64,000 nt of DNA. Origin: Petaurus breviceps papuanus (Eukaryota > Chordata > Mammalia > Diprotodontia > Petauridae). Below the pieces are notes generated by a model that saw only the letters and a program-made list of their open reading frames with translations, made no database searches and was not told the origin of the DNA. Numbering within the stretch: position 1 is the stretch's first letter; every line of letters begins with the position of its first letter. Below are positions 33,606-45,385 of this stretch, in pieces. A program made the position numbers and the translations under genes. The stretch is taken from contig JAMXIF010000045.1 in NCBI GenBank assembly GCA_028583685.1, positions 7,156,706 to 7,220,705 of the forward strand. The letters are read 5' to 3'.

Positions 33606-34629
33606 CTTGACCAGATTTCGGATTCTCCCCCAAAGCCATAACTAGGCAGAGGAGAGTTTTTAAAATGTTGGGATGGGTTGGCTTGGGTGGTTTGTTTTTC
33701 TTCAGTCAGGTGACCACCAGCGTAATCTTCCTCAGGAGTAAAGCTCAGCCATTTGTATTATCCCTTCTGAAAGAGGCCCAAAATGGGTTCTCCTTTAGTG
33801 AGACAAGAGCTGCAGGTTGAAGTCCCTCTGTACTGGGGAGAAATGAGCAGGCAACCTGCAGATGGTGGGCCTCATCTTCTGTATCTTGTCCAGAGGTAGG
33901 TTTGCGTTAGGACTCGCTGGCAGGAGAGGACGCTCTTTGGTAGATGAAACCTGCAACCCCCCTGGCTCCCTTTCGGCTCTGAATCCTTGGCACCCAGGCA
34001 TACTGCTAGCCTGCCTCCCTTCCTCCGTCTGAGGCCTCTGGTCCATCTTCCCCTTTGAAGGTGGCTCTCTTTTCTCACTTCGTTTCAGGAATGGAGGGCA
34101 GAGCCTGGAGTGTGGCCTCTCTAGTGGGCTGCCTGACCTTGGGCTTTGCATCCCAGAGCAGGGTACCTCACTGTTGAGATAGGGGTACCACAGGTGCTGC
34201 CTGCTTCTCAGGGTAGGGTGAAGAAGATACTGTTTCCTCAGAGGACAACCTGAATGTGGATCCTCCAGTCATTCCTTGTTTTTGACCTAGCACTGCAAAG
34301 ACCGCATGGCCAACATCAGAGGCAGGGCCAAGCAGTGCACAGTCTGGCTGAGTGGGAGCAACAGGGAGCCTGGATGCTGTTCAGGGCTAGCTTTGCCTGT
34401 TGCTGGCTCGGCAAATGTGGATCTGTTGGACTAGGTCTCCAAAGCCACTTATACCTGAAAGCCTACGACACGGTTATGTGACTTGGGAGGAGAAAAATAT
34501 TCACAGAGTTGCCATTCACTCTTTTTTTACACTTGTTGAAGGCCCACTGTGTAAAGACCCTGAACTAGGTAAACCCACTTGACATAACACTCAGCTCCCT
34601 GTTTTCAACCCTCCTCTCTCACCTGAATT
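33606..34629. other. No gene seen
   Basis: Mixed intronic DNA; no repeat of known type identified with confidence. Confidence 0.4.
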
Positions 34630-35720
34630 CTCTGGCTAGTTGCCTGTTGAGGACCCCACCATTGTCATCCCAGGTTCCCTCACCACCACTGTCCCTTCAT
34701 GTACCAGGATCTGCCAAGTCCCTAAACATCTCTCACCCTGCTCACAAGCCTCCCCTCTAGACAACAAGCCAACAGGCCTTTACTAAATGCTTATACCAAG
34801 GATTCTCAGATACCCTTCTCTAGCCTGGTGTCTCCAGCTCCCTGTTGGACACCTCAAACCAAATGGCTCCAAGATGTCCAGAACTCAACTGTTGCGATTC
34901 AGGGGGAACCATCCCTCTCCCACTCAGTCACTGAGGTGTGTGGCCTGTCACCCCTAGCTGCTCACTCACCTTGCTCCCTCCAGCATCCAGCTGCAAAGTG
35001 CGGTTAACCTTCACTTTAGCAGTAAACAGCTTGTCTACAACTGCTCTTGGCGTGCAGGGCTCGACTCCCCCAGTGCCCTCCAGGATCAAATAGAAAATCC
35101 TTTGTTTGATGGTCAAAGCCCTGCAAACCTGCCCATCCACCCCTCCCAGGCTTTTTACACCTTTTGCCTTCACCTCCCCACCCTCTCCCAAACTCTACAA
35201 TCTGGTGACCCTGGACCAGACTTCAGGTCTGAAATCCCTCCGTCCTTCTCATTAAGACCTTCACAACTGCACTCACCCCCTGCTGAGTCTCCCCTTCCCA
35301 GGACAACTGTAAATAGCACCTTTCTTTGTTGCTGTCATTGGAGGGTCAGCCTGCTGCCTAAAGATGGATTTAAATCATGGCAGATATTGGGGCAAATTCT
35401 GGGGGTGGTAGAAACCAAAGACGTTTGCTTTTCACACAGTTGTGATGAGTACAGCACAGATCTGACCCCATCAGAAAGTTGCCTCTAGGACAGAACAGCA
35501 GCCACTGGGATGGGCTGGGCAGTGAGTGACACCCCTCTGATCAGGGCTCCCGCTCTTTCTCCTTATTCCCAGGCTCTGTCCCTAGGCTTGGAATGTGTTC
35601 TCTCCTCTCCTCCACCTCTTGGGATCCTTCCTGGATTCCTTTGAAGCCTCAGTCAGGTGCTGCTGCCTCCATGATGCCCTCTGGCACCTCCTTTCTCACT
35701 TTCTCTCCCTGTTGGGATAG
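34630..35720 (-). repeat. L2 LINE remnants, antisense
   Basis: Scattered antisense L2 landmarks: ctccctgttggacacctcaa, aagatgtccagaactcaact, aatcctttgtttgatggtca, aagccctgcaaacctgccc, ttttacaccttttgccttc. After an unrelated part at ~35290-35540 come ggcttggaatgtgttctct and catgatgccctctggcacc. Coding capacity is destroyed. Confidence 0.6.
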
Positions 35721-36285
35721 CTCTACATTGGCTTGCCTGTAGCCTCCCTCCCCTCCCCAAAGCAGCAGCAGAAGGACCCTTTCTTAATGCTCCTTTTGGA
35801 AGGCTGTACATCGCTGTTGAGTCGCTGACCTTGCAGGCCACGAAGAACCCTGGTCTTTTTCAGATAAAATTGTGGGTTAGTCATGACTACAGATGCCAAT
35901 CTGGGAACATGCTTGTCTGGGGTTGGCAGGACCCTAGCATCCTTAGACACTAGGGTGGGGCTTGAGCAGGGGACCTCTGGCATTTATAGCCATTTTTGTT
36001 TTCGTACTGTAGAAAGAGCCTGTGGAGTTTCCAGGAGGTGATATTTTAGCTGGGCTTTTTGGGAAGGAATAAGTAAGCCTTGCAAGGGTGGAAAACCCGT
36101 GGACTCCAGGCTGCATGAGGCCCTCTAGGTCCTCAAGTGCAGCCCTTTGACTGAATCCAAATGTCACAGAACAAATCCCTTTCATAAAAGTATTTGGTCT
36201 GTAAAACTTGGACTCAGTCAAAAGGTTGCACCCTATGTTCCCTAGCCCCACCCTTACTGTAAGGGTTTTGCAGTTGAAGTCAGGG
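35721..36285. other. No clear feature
   Basis: Mixed sequence up to the left target duplication of the next SINE. Some wording near 35985-36130 (tccaggaggtgatattttag, gggcttttt-gggaaggaat) resembles the unassigned old repeat family. Confidence 0.35.
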
Positions 36286-36297
36286 TGGAAGTGGAGT

Positions 36298-36876
36298 GGA
36301 TTTTTCAGTTGGGTCTGATTCTTTATGACCCCATTTGGGAGTTTCTTGGCAGAGATTGTGGAGTGGTTTTGCCATTTCCTTTCTGGCTCATTTTAGAGAT
36401 GAGGAAACTGAGGCAAGCAGGTTTAAGTGACTTGCCCAGGGTCACACAGCTACCGTGTTTCCCCGATAATAAGACACTGTCTTATTTTTTTTTGGACAGA
36501 AAAACACCAGAGGGCTTATTTTAATGAACATTGACAGCAATTTTAATAAACAGGTAAATGTGAACAAAAAAATATACCTTTATTCAATAAGCAAATCACT
36601 GGGGAAGAACAGGATGACGCGCTCACTGCTGCACCTCTGATTGGATGCAGCTCGGAGCGCGGCGTGCATTTCACGGGGGGGGCGGTACATACAGAGGGTA
36701 CTGTAATGTAGCGTGTAGCACAGGGGATCACCTTCACTGCAGTAGCAATCTCAATAGGGCTTATTTTCGGGATAGGTCTTATTATCGGGGAAACGCGGTA
36801 GCAAGTGTCTGAGGCTGGATTTGAACTCAGGTCATCCTGACTGCAGGCCTGGTGCACTGCACCACCTAATTTCCTT
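36298..36876 (-). mobile_element. RTE-derived SINE, antisense, split by a MITE, with 12-bp target duplication
   Basis: Left half 36298-36450: tcagttgggtctgattcttt, atgaccccatttgggag, catttcctttctggctc, gatgaggaaactgaggcaag, gacttgcccagggtcacaca. Right half 36801-36876: gcaagtgtctgaggctgg, atttgaactcaggtcatcct, ctgcaccacctaat. The repeat tggaagtggagt flanks it at 36286-36297 and 36877-36888. Without the insert the SINE reads straight through as cagcta-gcaagtg. Confidence 0.92.
36453..36798. mobile_element. Tc1/mariner-type MITE with terminal inverted repeats and TA duplication
   Basis: The left end ccgtgtttccccgataataa and the reverse complement of the right end (ccgcgtttccccgataataa) match except for one base. 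TA lies on both sides (36451-36452 and 36799-36800), the target signature of Tc1/mariner transposases. The ~346-base interior has no transposase frame and includes a CpG-rich segment around 36617-36680. Such cccgataataagac-ended elements are known in several tetrapods; I do not assign a formal name. Confidence 0.88.
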
Positions 36877-36954
36877 TGGAAGTGGAGTACATAACAGCTT
36901 CCTTAATTAAATTAAACTGAGACTTTAGAGTATGTCTGGTCCAGCCAGATCACT

Positions 36955-37235
36955 TCACAGAGTAGGTGCTTGTTCATCCTTCATTCTTGAAGAGTACCAG
37001 TGACATGAGGGTGATGTCTTGACTTGCAAGTGAATTAGATTTAAGTGAGTCAGGGCCGTGCCAAGTTATCAGCCTCACTCTCACCTCCAGAACCAGCAGG
37101 GTACCTTGGGAGATCTTGACCTTCTGAAGCTAAGGTCTTTTCCCAGGTTTCAATTTATCTGAGGCAACACCCATTCAGTGGCTAAAGGCTAGATAAGAAT
37201 TGAGGCAAAAGGTGGCATAGTTTGCCTTCGCAAAG
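36955..37235 (+). mobile_element. Marsupial-type SINE, sense
   Basis: catccttcattcttgaagag, accagtgacatgagggtgat, gacttgcaagtgaattagat, agtgagtcagggccgtgcc, ctcactctcacctccagaac. The same family occurs in reverse at 40905-41115. Identified by likeness to a marsupial SINE whose formal name I cannot give. Confidence 0.65.
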
Positions 37236-37269
37236 GAATCATTCTGGGAGGGGAGGACACTCCGTTTCT

Positions 37270-37420
37270 GGGCAGAACAAAAGAGTAAATTGAGGCCCAG
37301 AGGAGTGAAGGGATTTCCTCAAGGTCAAACAGGAAGTAGTAGATGGTTCAGGCCAAGATTCAAACCCAGGGTTTTTCTCTTGCCTCCAGTCCAGAGCTCT
37401 TCCCACCACACTCCCTTCCT
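37270..37420 (-). repeat. MIR, antisense
   Basis: agtaaattgaggcccagagg, ttcctcaaggtcaaacagg, caagattcaaacccagg. Confidence 0.75.
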
Positions 37421-37589
37421 CCCATTGTTCAGGGAACCGTGAGTGGTCCAGTGTGACTGGGATATCATGCACATATAAAAGGACACAGTGAGAGATTTGG
37501 GCTGAGTTTATGTGATCACTGAGTGTGGAGGGCTAGAAGGCATTTTTGGCTTAGGCTGTGCTTTGCCTAGCAGGCTAAGGCGTCCTAGA

Positions 37590-38770
37590 AATTTAAGGTG
37601 GAGGGGACCCTGGAAAGCATCCCTTCTAGCCCCTTTATTTTACAGATGTGGAAACTGAGGCCCAGACAGAGGTCATACAGGTGGTGGATCTCGGAGTACT
37701 CAGAGGGTCATCATTCTTGTGGGCCATATCCTGCTTTAAGCCCCTTAATGAGAGGTTGGCTGGGAGTCTGGGGAGAGGCTGTTTGTTGTGTGCTGAATAG
37801 AAGGCTCTGGTGTATATCTGTAGGTAGTAGGAGTACCCTCCCCCAGCCCTTACTGGGTGCTCTCTTTGGGGAACTTGTTGGCTTCTTGGCCCTTCAGGAA
37901 ACAGGAAAGAGATGAGCGCATCTTAGCTGGCTCCTTCTGATGGACAGACAGCAGACTGGCCAGATGGCCCAGGAGGAGACTCCTCGAGTGCCCGTCCCTT
38001 GTCTTTCCAGAGAGGTATGCCCCTCTCCAATTCCTTAGGAATTCGTTTCTGCTCAGCGGCATTTTCTTTCTTTAAGAAACTTGTAACGTTTCCTTCCGAG
38101 CTGAAGGGAAAATGAGGAGGGTAATGATTCTAATCATTTCTCTGTGAAGCTCCCTCAGTGGGGGGGTGGGGGGGAGAGACAGGGGGAATATCTGATGCTT
38201 ACTTACCCTTCCTGCTCTCTCCCAGACACCTCCACCTGTGAGTCCACCGAGCTCCACACCATTCAAGGCTTCCATTGTTGCCCTGGACCTGGCAGGAAAG
38301 GGATGGTGAGGAAGTAGGGGGTGGAGAGGGAAGTGATTCTGTTTGGAAAACTCTCTTGTCCTAGTGAGTGTACTTGGAGGTTCTGTGCAGACATCCAGTG
38401 CAAAACCAGACTCTGTGCTGAAAGACAAGGCATTCTTTACTGCCCCTGCCCAGCATCCTCACCTCACTGGCCCGCCAGGCACAGAGCCAAGTGACTGCCA
38501 TTGTGGGGGTTTTGTTGTTTGTTCTGGAGATAGGCACAGTTTCCTAAAAATGCAAAGGCCTCCAGGAGTTGCTGGGATTTGTAGGCCTCTTCTCCCTCAG
38601 CAGACTTGTAGTATTTTTGTCTGAATAATAAGAGGTGGTATTTATCAAGCATTTTATAGGCAATTCTTGACATGTTCTCTCATCTAGGGCTCACAGTAAC
38701 CGTGGGAGATAGATGCTGCTATTTATCCCACTTTGCAGATGAGGAAACTGAGACAAAAGGAATATTAAGC
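37590..38770 (-). repeat. MIR copies flanking unique intronic sequence
   Basis: 37600-37690 (cctttattttacagatgtgg, aaactgaggcccagacag) and 38630-38765 (ttatcaagcattttatagg, cactttgcagatgaggaaac). Between them is unassigned sequence, with a G-rich run at 38159-38173; no gene was seen. Confidence 0.6.
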
Positions 38771-39255
38771 CACCCAGCTAGAAAGGCCAAGTTTGTCCAC
38801 TTCTCTTTGGGTTTTTTAGGCTTCCTTTGCCTTTTGCTGCTGCTTTTTCTAGGCCGTCTAAATCGAACTCCAGGTGATCCTCCTGCCACATGGAGTGTTT
38901 CTGGCCTCTGATTGGCCCTCTGTGGGCCCTCACAGCTGCTCACGAGGCATGTGACCCAGAGCCCATTGATGGCCATGGAGCAGTGGAGGACCTGCCTCCT
39001 GCTTTGGGACCGATCGACATTATCTGTGCATCATGGGTCATGCTTGACTTCCTTCTCTCTGAAAAGGGAAAATCATTTCAAGCATTAGTTTAATAAGGAA
39101 ATTACATAGAGGGACCTATATTTTTTAAGGGTTTTTTTAAAAATTATGTAATTTAGTCAACTTTATAGTAAGAGAATACCAGCATTTACAGCTACCTCTC
39201 AGTTGCTAATGGTACTGTGTTTCAAGGCCTATGGATGAGTGACCAGAGTATACAG
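38771..39255. other. No gene seen
   Basis: Mixed sequence; 39105-39150 is T/A-rich. Confidence 0.4.
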
Positions 39256-39505
39256 TGTTTCTGGAGCACAGCAGTAAGGAGGGTAAGGAATGGCCTCACG
39301 ACGGATGTTCCATTCGTGTCTGTGTTCATTCAGGGTCTGGTGTTCCTGGCGACTGACGACACACTTGTTAGCTGGGCATTGTCCCTTCAGCCATTCCCCA
39401 AGCATGGGCTGGTTAGGTGGTTTCCACGTTTTTCTTCTGTATATATTATAGCAGTGAGAACCTTGGAACAAAACATTGTTTTTAATGACAGTACAGATAT
39501 GAAGA
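39256..39505 (-). mobile_element. Degraded L1-like fragment, antisense
   Basis: cttcagccattccccaagc, ggtggtttccacgtttttc, tatagcagtgagaaccttgg resemble the ORF2 3' end of the other antisense L1 pieces but are strongly diverged. Confidence 0.35.
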
Positions 39506-39834
39506 GAAGCTGTCTAGAGTGCCTCCTGTGGCTGGTAATGTCTTTCTGAACAGAACCATATGGTTGGGGGGTGGTCCCCTCACATTTCAGAAATAGTTGA
39601 AGTGAGAAAGGGGCCTCAGGAGTCACCCACTCCAAGCCATTTCCAAAGAGGAATCTACCTGAGCACAGGCTGACAAGTAGTCAGTCACCCAACCTTGGTT
39701 TGGGACAGCGAGCCAACCCCATTCCCCTTTGATGCAGACACAAACTCCCATTGGGGGGGTAGTTTTTCAAAGCCTAATTAAATCTGCCTCTCTCTAGTTC
39801 CCCTGCCATTGTTTTTCATTCTACCCTCTGGAGC

Positions 39835-40525
39835 CAGTCATCAGTCAACAGTGATTAAGGGCATACTATGGTCCAGGCACTGCTAGGCCCAGACAACCCT
39901 AAATGGGCCCTCTGAAAAAGAGGCCAAGGACAATTCCTGCCCTTTTGGGAACTCAGGGGAGGGTGAGGAGAACCACAAACAAGCTAGAAATAGGAGACAA
40001 TTAACCAAGGGAAGGCACTAGAATTAAGAGGGCTTTGGAAAGGCTTCCTGCAGAAAGTGGGATTTTAGTTGGGATTTAATGGAAGCCAGGAAGGTCAGTA
40101 GGCAGAGGTAGACAGAGACCGTTGCAAACATGGGGGACAATCAGAAAATACCTGGGTCCCAGAGATGGAGTGTCTGGTTGATGGAAGAGTTGGGAAGCCA
40201 ATGTCACTGAACTGAAGAGAATGTGGCAGGGGAAGTAAGTGTAAGAAGGCTAGAAAGGGAGGAGGGGACTGGGTTCTGAAGGATATTTTGTATTTTGATT
40301 TTGGAAATGATGGAAAACCATTGGAGTTGATTGAGCAGGAGGTGACATGGTCAGACTTGTGCTTTAGGAAAATCACTTTGGTGATTGAATGGACTGAAGC
40401 AGGGAGAGGCACCAGCCAGCAGGCTGTTGCAGTAATCCAGCTATGAAGTATTAAGGGTCTGCACCAGGGAGAAAAAGGGGGGGTATCCAAGAGAGGTCAC
40501 AAAGATGATATTGGGCAGGCCTTGG
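39835..40525 (+). repeat. Unassigned old interspersed repeat, sense (best copy)
   Basis: Order of phrases shared with other copies in this window: actatggtccaggcactgc, attcctgcccttttgggaac, tttggaaaggcttcctgca, gggactgggttctgaagg, ggaaaaccattggagttgat, gaggtgacatggtcagactt, aggaaaatcactttggtg, gctgttgcagtaatccagct. No coding frame. I recognise it as a widespread mammalian repeat but cannot name its class. Confidence 0.6.
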
Positions 40526-40904
40526 TACCCGGGTGTGGAAGGTGAGAGAGAGGAGTCCTGGATGGCTCTAGGGCAGGCAGGGCCAAGCCAGTGGCAGCCC
40601 TCTGAATTCTTGAAAAGAGTCTCATGTGCCCTACTCCTTCTGTTTAGGCTGGATGTGATTCCAAGAGGAGTCCCATAGGCCCAAGGGAAGAGCTCAGGCT
40701 TTCAGAAATCAGGCTGGAGCAATGCTCATCATCAACAGACTTTAACACTTCCTACAAACCCCTGGCTGGCCTTTGGGAGTGTTACCTCAAGAGAAACCCT
40801 GAGGGTCTTCCCCACCCAGATCTTTTTTTTTAAAGAGGCTGTTCTTTTGCCTTATTTTTTATTAAGCCCTAATCACTGAAGGACTGCAGTCAGACTGAGC
40901 GTGT

Positions 40905-41115
40905 TAAAGACCTTAAGCTTGAAAAGGCCAAGGTCCCCCACTGCATACTGAGCCATCTCCAGTTGATCTGATCTGGCCACTGGACCCAGGTGGCTCCTGA
41001 GGAGTGAGGCTGGTGACTTTGCACGGCCTCCCTCACTCAAATCCAGTTCACTTGCATGGCATGGCATGTCTCTGATGTCATGGCCCTCTTTGAGAATGAA
41101 GGACAAACAGCAAGT
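40905..41115 (-). mobile_element. Marsupial-type SINE, antisense
   Basis: ctgagccatctccagttgat, tggccactggacccaggtgg, cctccctcactcaaatccag, catggccctctttgagaatg. Reverse-strand partner of the copy at 36955-37235. Confidence 0.7.
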
Positions 41116-41149
41116 TCCCTCAGGGAGCCTAGGGATAAGAGGTATGCAC

Positions 41150-41370
41150 ACAAATGAGTGGCACCTGGGTCCATAGAGGAAGACTTGAGTTCAAATGTGT
41201 CCTCACACATATACTAGCTGTATGGCCCCAGGCAAGTCATTTAACCACCTTCTGCCTCAATTTCCTCATCTGTAAAATGGGTCTGATCATAATAGTGCCA
41301 CCTCCCAATGTTTGTGTGAAGAAAACATCTATTTGCAAGCCTGGAGTGCTCTAGAAATGCCAACTCTTTC
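41150..41370 (+). mobile_element. MIR/MAR1-like SINE, sense
   Basis: gtggcacctgggtccataga, gacttgagttcaaatgtgtc, tactagctgtatggcccca, gcaagtcatttaaccacc, caatttcctcatctgtaaaa. One of the better-preserved tRNA-SINE copies here. Confidence 0.8.
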
Positions 41371-41974
41371 CTATCACGGAGGGTCCCGTGAGGAGGCGGA
41401 GCAGTGGCCAAAGCCTTGGGACCTATCTCTGGCTCTGCGGTTGGATCTGTGACTTGGATGGAACTGTAGGTGGTGTGTGCTCATTTTGGGGAGGGGAGGG
41501 GAGGGGAAGGGATCTCCAGTGAATCCAATGGGAAGAAGTTGAGTAGAGATCAGTGTGATGGTTGACTTCTGCGGCTTTCTTTAGGAAGACTGAACTTGAC
41601 AGTGACCAATGAAGAGCCTTTGCACATTTGAGGCAGGTCAGGGTGGTGCACAAAGCCTTGCTGCCTGTAGCTTCCTTCTCCCTCCAAGGATCCAACAGAC
41701 AGAATGCCTCACTGTCCCCTACTGACTTCCTCTTCTCACCTGTACAGTTTTTTAAATGCTCTGGACATCTCTTTTTTGTCCCACCAACTTTCGTGACCCT
41801 CTCCCTAGACACCCTATTCCCTCCCCCCCCTGCACCGTCCACATAGACAGTCAAGCAAAAGAGAAGCCCCCGTGGGCCTGGGCCGAGTCAGGGCAGTCTT
41901 TCCCTTCCAGTGCTCTGGCATCCTGGTGTAATGTAATGCCAAGGAAAGGCAACTTCCCAAGGTTCAGAATACCA
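41371..41974. other. No gene seen
   Basis: Contains a gggga-type tandem at 41490-41510; otherwise unassigned. Confidence 0.4.
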
Positions 41975-43010
41975 GCATAGGTGCTCTCCCATTTTATTCA
42001 GTGACAAACCAAAAACAGAGAAGATCAAAACATGACATCATTCAAAATACAGCATTTACTAAGTGTGATTAAATAATCTCCAAGTACTACCCCACCCCAG
42101 GACCTTCCAATCATTCAATCAATTACAAAGTCCCTGGTCTAAATACTACTCCACCCCTAGGCTGTACCTTCTTGGAGATTAGTTTCCAATCTAAGTAAAG
42201 TACATTCATTTGTTCAACCATAGAACACAAAAAGGTCAAAAGTTCCCCACCCCTGGATCACAATTGAATCTACCCCAGAGTTACATCAAGTTTAAACACA
42301 GCACTTAATACCCAAATGGAGGTCTTTTCTTCATCTTGACAGGAGGCAAGTTCTCAGCAATCTTAGTTCCTGGGGAGACAAGGCTTAGCAGTTGCCAGTC
42401 CCTTCATTAATTCATCCTCTGTCTGTAGAACCCCTGAAAACATTAGCAAAACCCTCTCCCAGGATTTCTGTAAACATACAACAAGAAAATCCTTCAGGGC
42501 TTCTGAACCAACAGAAAGGTTCCCAGACCCCTGCAACAACAGCACTGTCCTTCACCAGTGGACAGTATTCACTCTGTCTGCAGGACAGTCTCAGGAGCTC
42601 TTAGCCAACAGCCAGGTTCCAGGACTTCTTCAACAAAAGGACTGTCTTTCACCAGTGGACAAATCTGGCAAAACAACATCAAAACAGACAGACAAAGTAC
42701 CAGCAAAACAGCCATGTCTCCTCAGTCCTTGGCAGCTCAGGGGGCAGGTCTCAAAAGTCCAGGGCAATTCAAAGTGGCCCCCAGCAATTCTCTCAGTCTC
42801 TCTCTGCCTCCACGAGGTGCTGCTTCCAAAAAGTTCTTCTGCCTCTCTCTTGTCTCTCCAAATCTACGTCACCAGCTCCTCCCAGTTCAGGACTCTCTTT
42901 TCACATCAACAAGTCCATCCCATAGGTGGGATTAACAAACTCTGGGTTTTAACACAATCAATTTGAAAACCAAGCCAATACAGGGGAATCTTTATATTCC
43001 ATTACTATCA
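41975..43010 (-). repeat. Possible solo LTR-like fossil or other unclassified long repeat
   Basis: A compositionally distinct, AC-rich (+ strand) block of about 1 kb with sharp edges, an antisense aataaa near its left end and an internal imperfect ~90-base duplication (ccttcaccagtggacagta and ctttcaccagtggacaaat). No coding remains. This combination suits a fossil LTR, but no family could be assigned and the ends are approximate. Confidence 0.3.
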
Positions 43011-43069
43011 CACCTGGTAAAGGTCAGAGTTTCAGATTTTCAGTTGCTTTTCTTCACTCTTTCATTACT

Positions 43070-43350
43070 ATTGTGCAAAAACGTTCTCTGGAGTCTTTCT
43101 GTTCACTTTCACTCTGCATTGAAAGCAGTTCATAAAGTCTTCTCAGCATCTTCAGAAAGTGCCCCTTTTGTCATGGATGACAAAGGAGCCTGGCACATTT
43201 GCACACCATGGTTTGTTTTGTCATTCCCCAAGAGAAGAGCTCCCCCTGAGTTTCCAGGTTTTTGACCCCACAAAAAGAGCTGCTAGGAATATTTTTGTCT
43301 GTGTGGATCCTTTCTCTGATCTCTTGGGTATCGACATAGCAATGGAGGCT
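43070..43350 (-). mobile_element. L1 fragment, antisense
   Basis: gttcactttcactctgcatt, cagttcataaagtcttctc, tttgtcattccccaagag, ccccacaaaaagagctgct, aatatttttgtctgtgtgg, ctgatctcttgggtatcgac: the ORF2 3' end on the minus strand. Confidence 0.75.
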
Positions 43351-44039
43351 CTGGATCACACAGTGGGTGACTGGTTATGGAATTACTGGAGCAGCTCACA
43401 GCTCAGCCAGCCACGCACTAGTGTGTCTGTTGTGCCACAGACCCTCCAGCAATTGGAATTTTCCTTTTTTGTCATTATTGCTCAAAAGAGTATTTTCACA
43501 CTTACAGAATAGGGGAATTGTGGTCAGATAATGGTGACAGAGACCTGGGGGCTTTAGTGGGCCCCAAGCACAATGAATTAGCTAGCTGTCTGACATGATA
43601 GTCAAAAAGCCTGGTGTCAAGGCTGCTGTGCACTCCAGACAAGGGAGATAGCTCCCAGCTGAATTGCTCAAGGTTTTGCTCTACTTTGCCCCAGGCAACA
43701 CATTTTAGCGAGATTACCACAAGCTGGGATGTGCTGGACATCCTTGATGCAGTTGGATGTAGGCCAACACTGGAAATGTTGGACTGGGGGATTTTTGAGA
43801 GGCAATAGGGAGCCATGGAAGGCTTTGGAGCAGGGCAAAGGCATTGGGATTCACTGTGGCAGCTTTGTGGAGGATAAATTAGGGACTAGAGTCAAGATAA
43901 TTAGCCCAGTCTGGGTCAGGCTTGGACCTGAACTTAACCCAGTGGGAGGAGAGAGGTATTGGGAGGGAAAATTGATGACATCCCTGCTGGCCCCTAATTG
44001 GTCTCTTACTGGGTGCTCCAAGCTGTCCCACACACTGCT
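43351..44039 (+). repeat. Fragment of the unassigned old repeat and unique sequence
   Basis: 43735-43885 has gatgcagttggatgtaggc, gagccatggaaggctttgg and gcaaaggcattgggattcac, matching the middle of the 39.8-kb repeat in the same orientation. The rest is unassigned. Confidence 0.4.
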
Positions 44040-44485
44040 GCCAAATTAATTTTCTAATCATGTGACTTTCCTCTTCAGTCAACTCCAGGGGCTCCCTAGT
44101 ACCTCCAGGACCATCTGGGAACTCCTCCTGTTCTGTTGTTAAAGCCTTATCTCCAGCCCATCAGCTCTTGCTCCTTCTGAGCCCAAGCAGATTCTCTCTG
44201 TTCCTCCCACACAACTCTGCCTCGCAGCAGCTGCTTTTTGAACTGATGCGAGCCCCCCACACACACACACACACCTGGGATGCATTTCTCCTCCTCCTCC
44301 TCTCTTCCTTCAAGACTTTGTTTAAACACTGTTCTGCCTTCATGAACCCTCTGCTAATTCCCCATCCTCTGAGCCTTAGCGCCTTTTCTCCCCAGTGACT
44401 GTTTGATATTTGTCTTTATAGTCACTTAATCCTGTGTGATTTTACATGTCGTCACCCCCTGCGCCCCTCCTCCCTTTAGAATGTA
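44040..44485 (-). repeat. L2 LINE 3' region, antisense, with (AC)n
   Basis: tcttcagtcaactccagggg, ctggggaactcctcct-like wording, ttcaagactttgtttaaaca, tgccttcatgaaccctctg, ccctttagaatgtaagtcc. An (ac) run interrupts it at about 44258-44273. Confidence 0.65.
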
Positions 44486-45174
44486 AGTCCTAACAAGTCC
44501 AATTTGATTATATATGGATAATATGTTGTTGAAACTGATGTTGGAGACTTACTTCACGACCCCCTTGATGAAAAGATAGTTCAGTTGTCAGCTTTATTTT
44601 TAATGGCAATTAGATAAAGTAGGAGAATTGTATTGGACTGTGCAGGCACCTTCAGGTGAGCCATGGCTGGAAGCTCACGGTCAGGTTCCCCAGCCCACTA
44701 GGGCGCACGTCCGCAAACAGTGACCCCAAGCAGTCAGTGAGGATGTGCAGTCTGCTGTTGTCACGTGTATGAAAGCGAACTCACTGAGGAGGGAGCTTTG
44801 AGAGCTGGGCAAAGTTAGGGGGTACTTCTTGATTATTGCAGAACCTCTGGCTTTCTCATACCCCACTACCTCAAGGCGCATTAGATCTCACAGTAGAAGT
44901 TGCTGTTTTCCTTGGTGACCATAAAGATGAAACCTATTCTTCTGTGATAAAAATTTCCCCTTGAAGATTGTGTATTTGGTGGATAGCTTTGAAAAACTGA
45001 ATAGGAAAAAATGAATGTAACAGGTTAATTAAGCCCTTTCCACATCAGATCATGCCAAGTTCCTGCCTCGAAAGAGCTCACGTTTAATAGGGGGACTGAT
45101 TTAGAGGCTTTGAGGATGAGTGTGGAGTAACTTGACAGATCCACTTAACTAGAATGAAAGTGTTGGTATGAGAA
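44486..45174. other. No gene seen
   Basis: Mixed intronic sequence. 45040-45120 carries a gttcctgcctcgaaagagct phrase like the start of the unassigned old repeat. Confidence 0.35.
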
Positions 45175-45385
45175 CGAATATTAGGGAGCACCTCAAGGTT
45201 TGCAAAGCCCTTGACAGATGTTATCTCATTTGAACCTCACCACACCCTTATAAAGTAGGTGATGTGATTATTCCCTACACTGATATGGAAACTGAGGGTA
45301 AAGGTTAAGTGACTTTCCTAGGGTCCTACAGATAGTGTCTGAGGCAGGCTTCAAACTCAGGTCTTTCTAACCCACTTCTAAGATT
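45175..45385 (-). repeat. MIR/CORE-SINE, antisense, nearly full length
   Basis: ggtttgcaaagcccttgac, ttatctcatttgaacctca, tgatatggaaactgagggt, gactttcctagggtccta, caggcttcaaactcaggtc. Confidence 0.8.
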
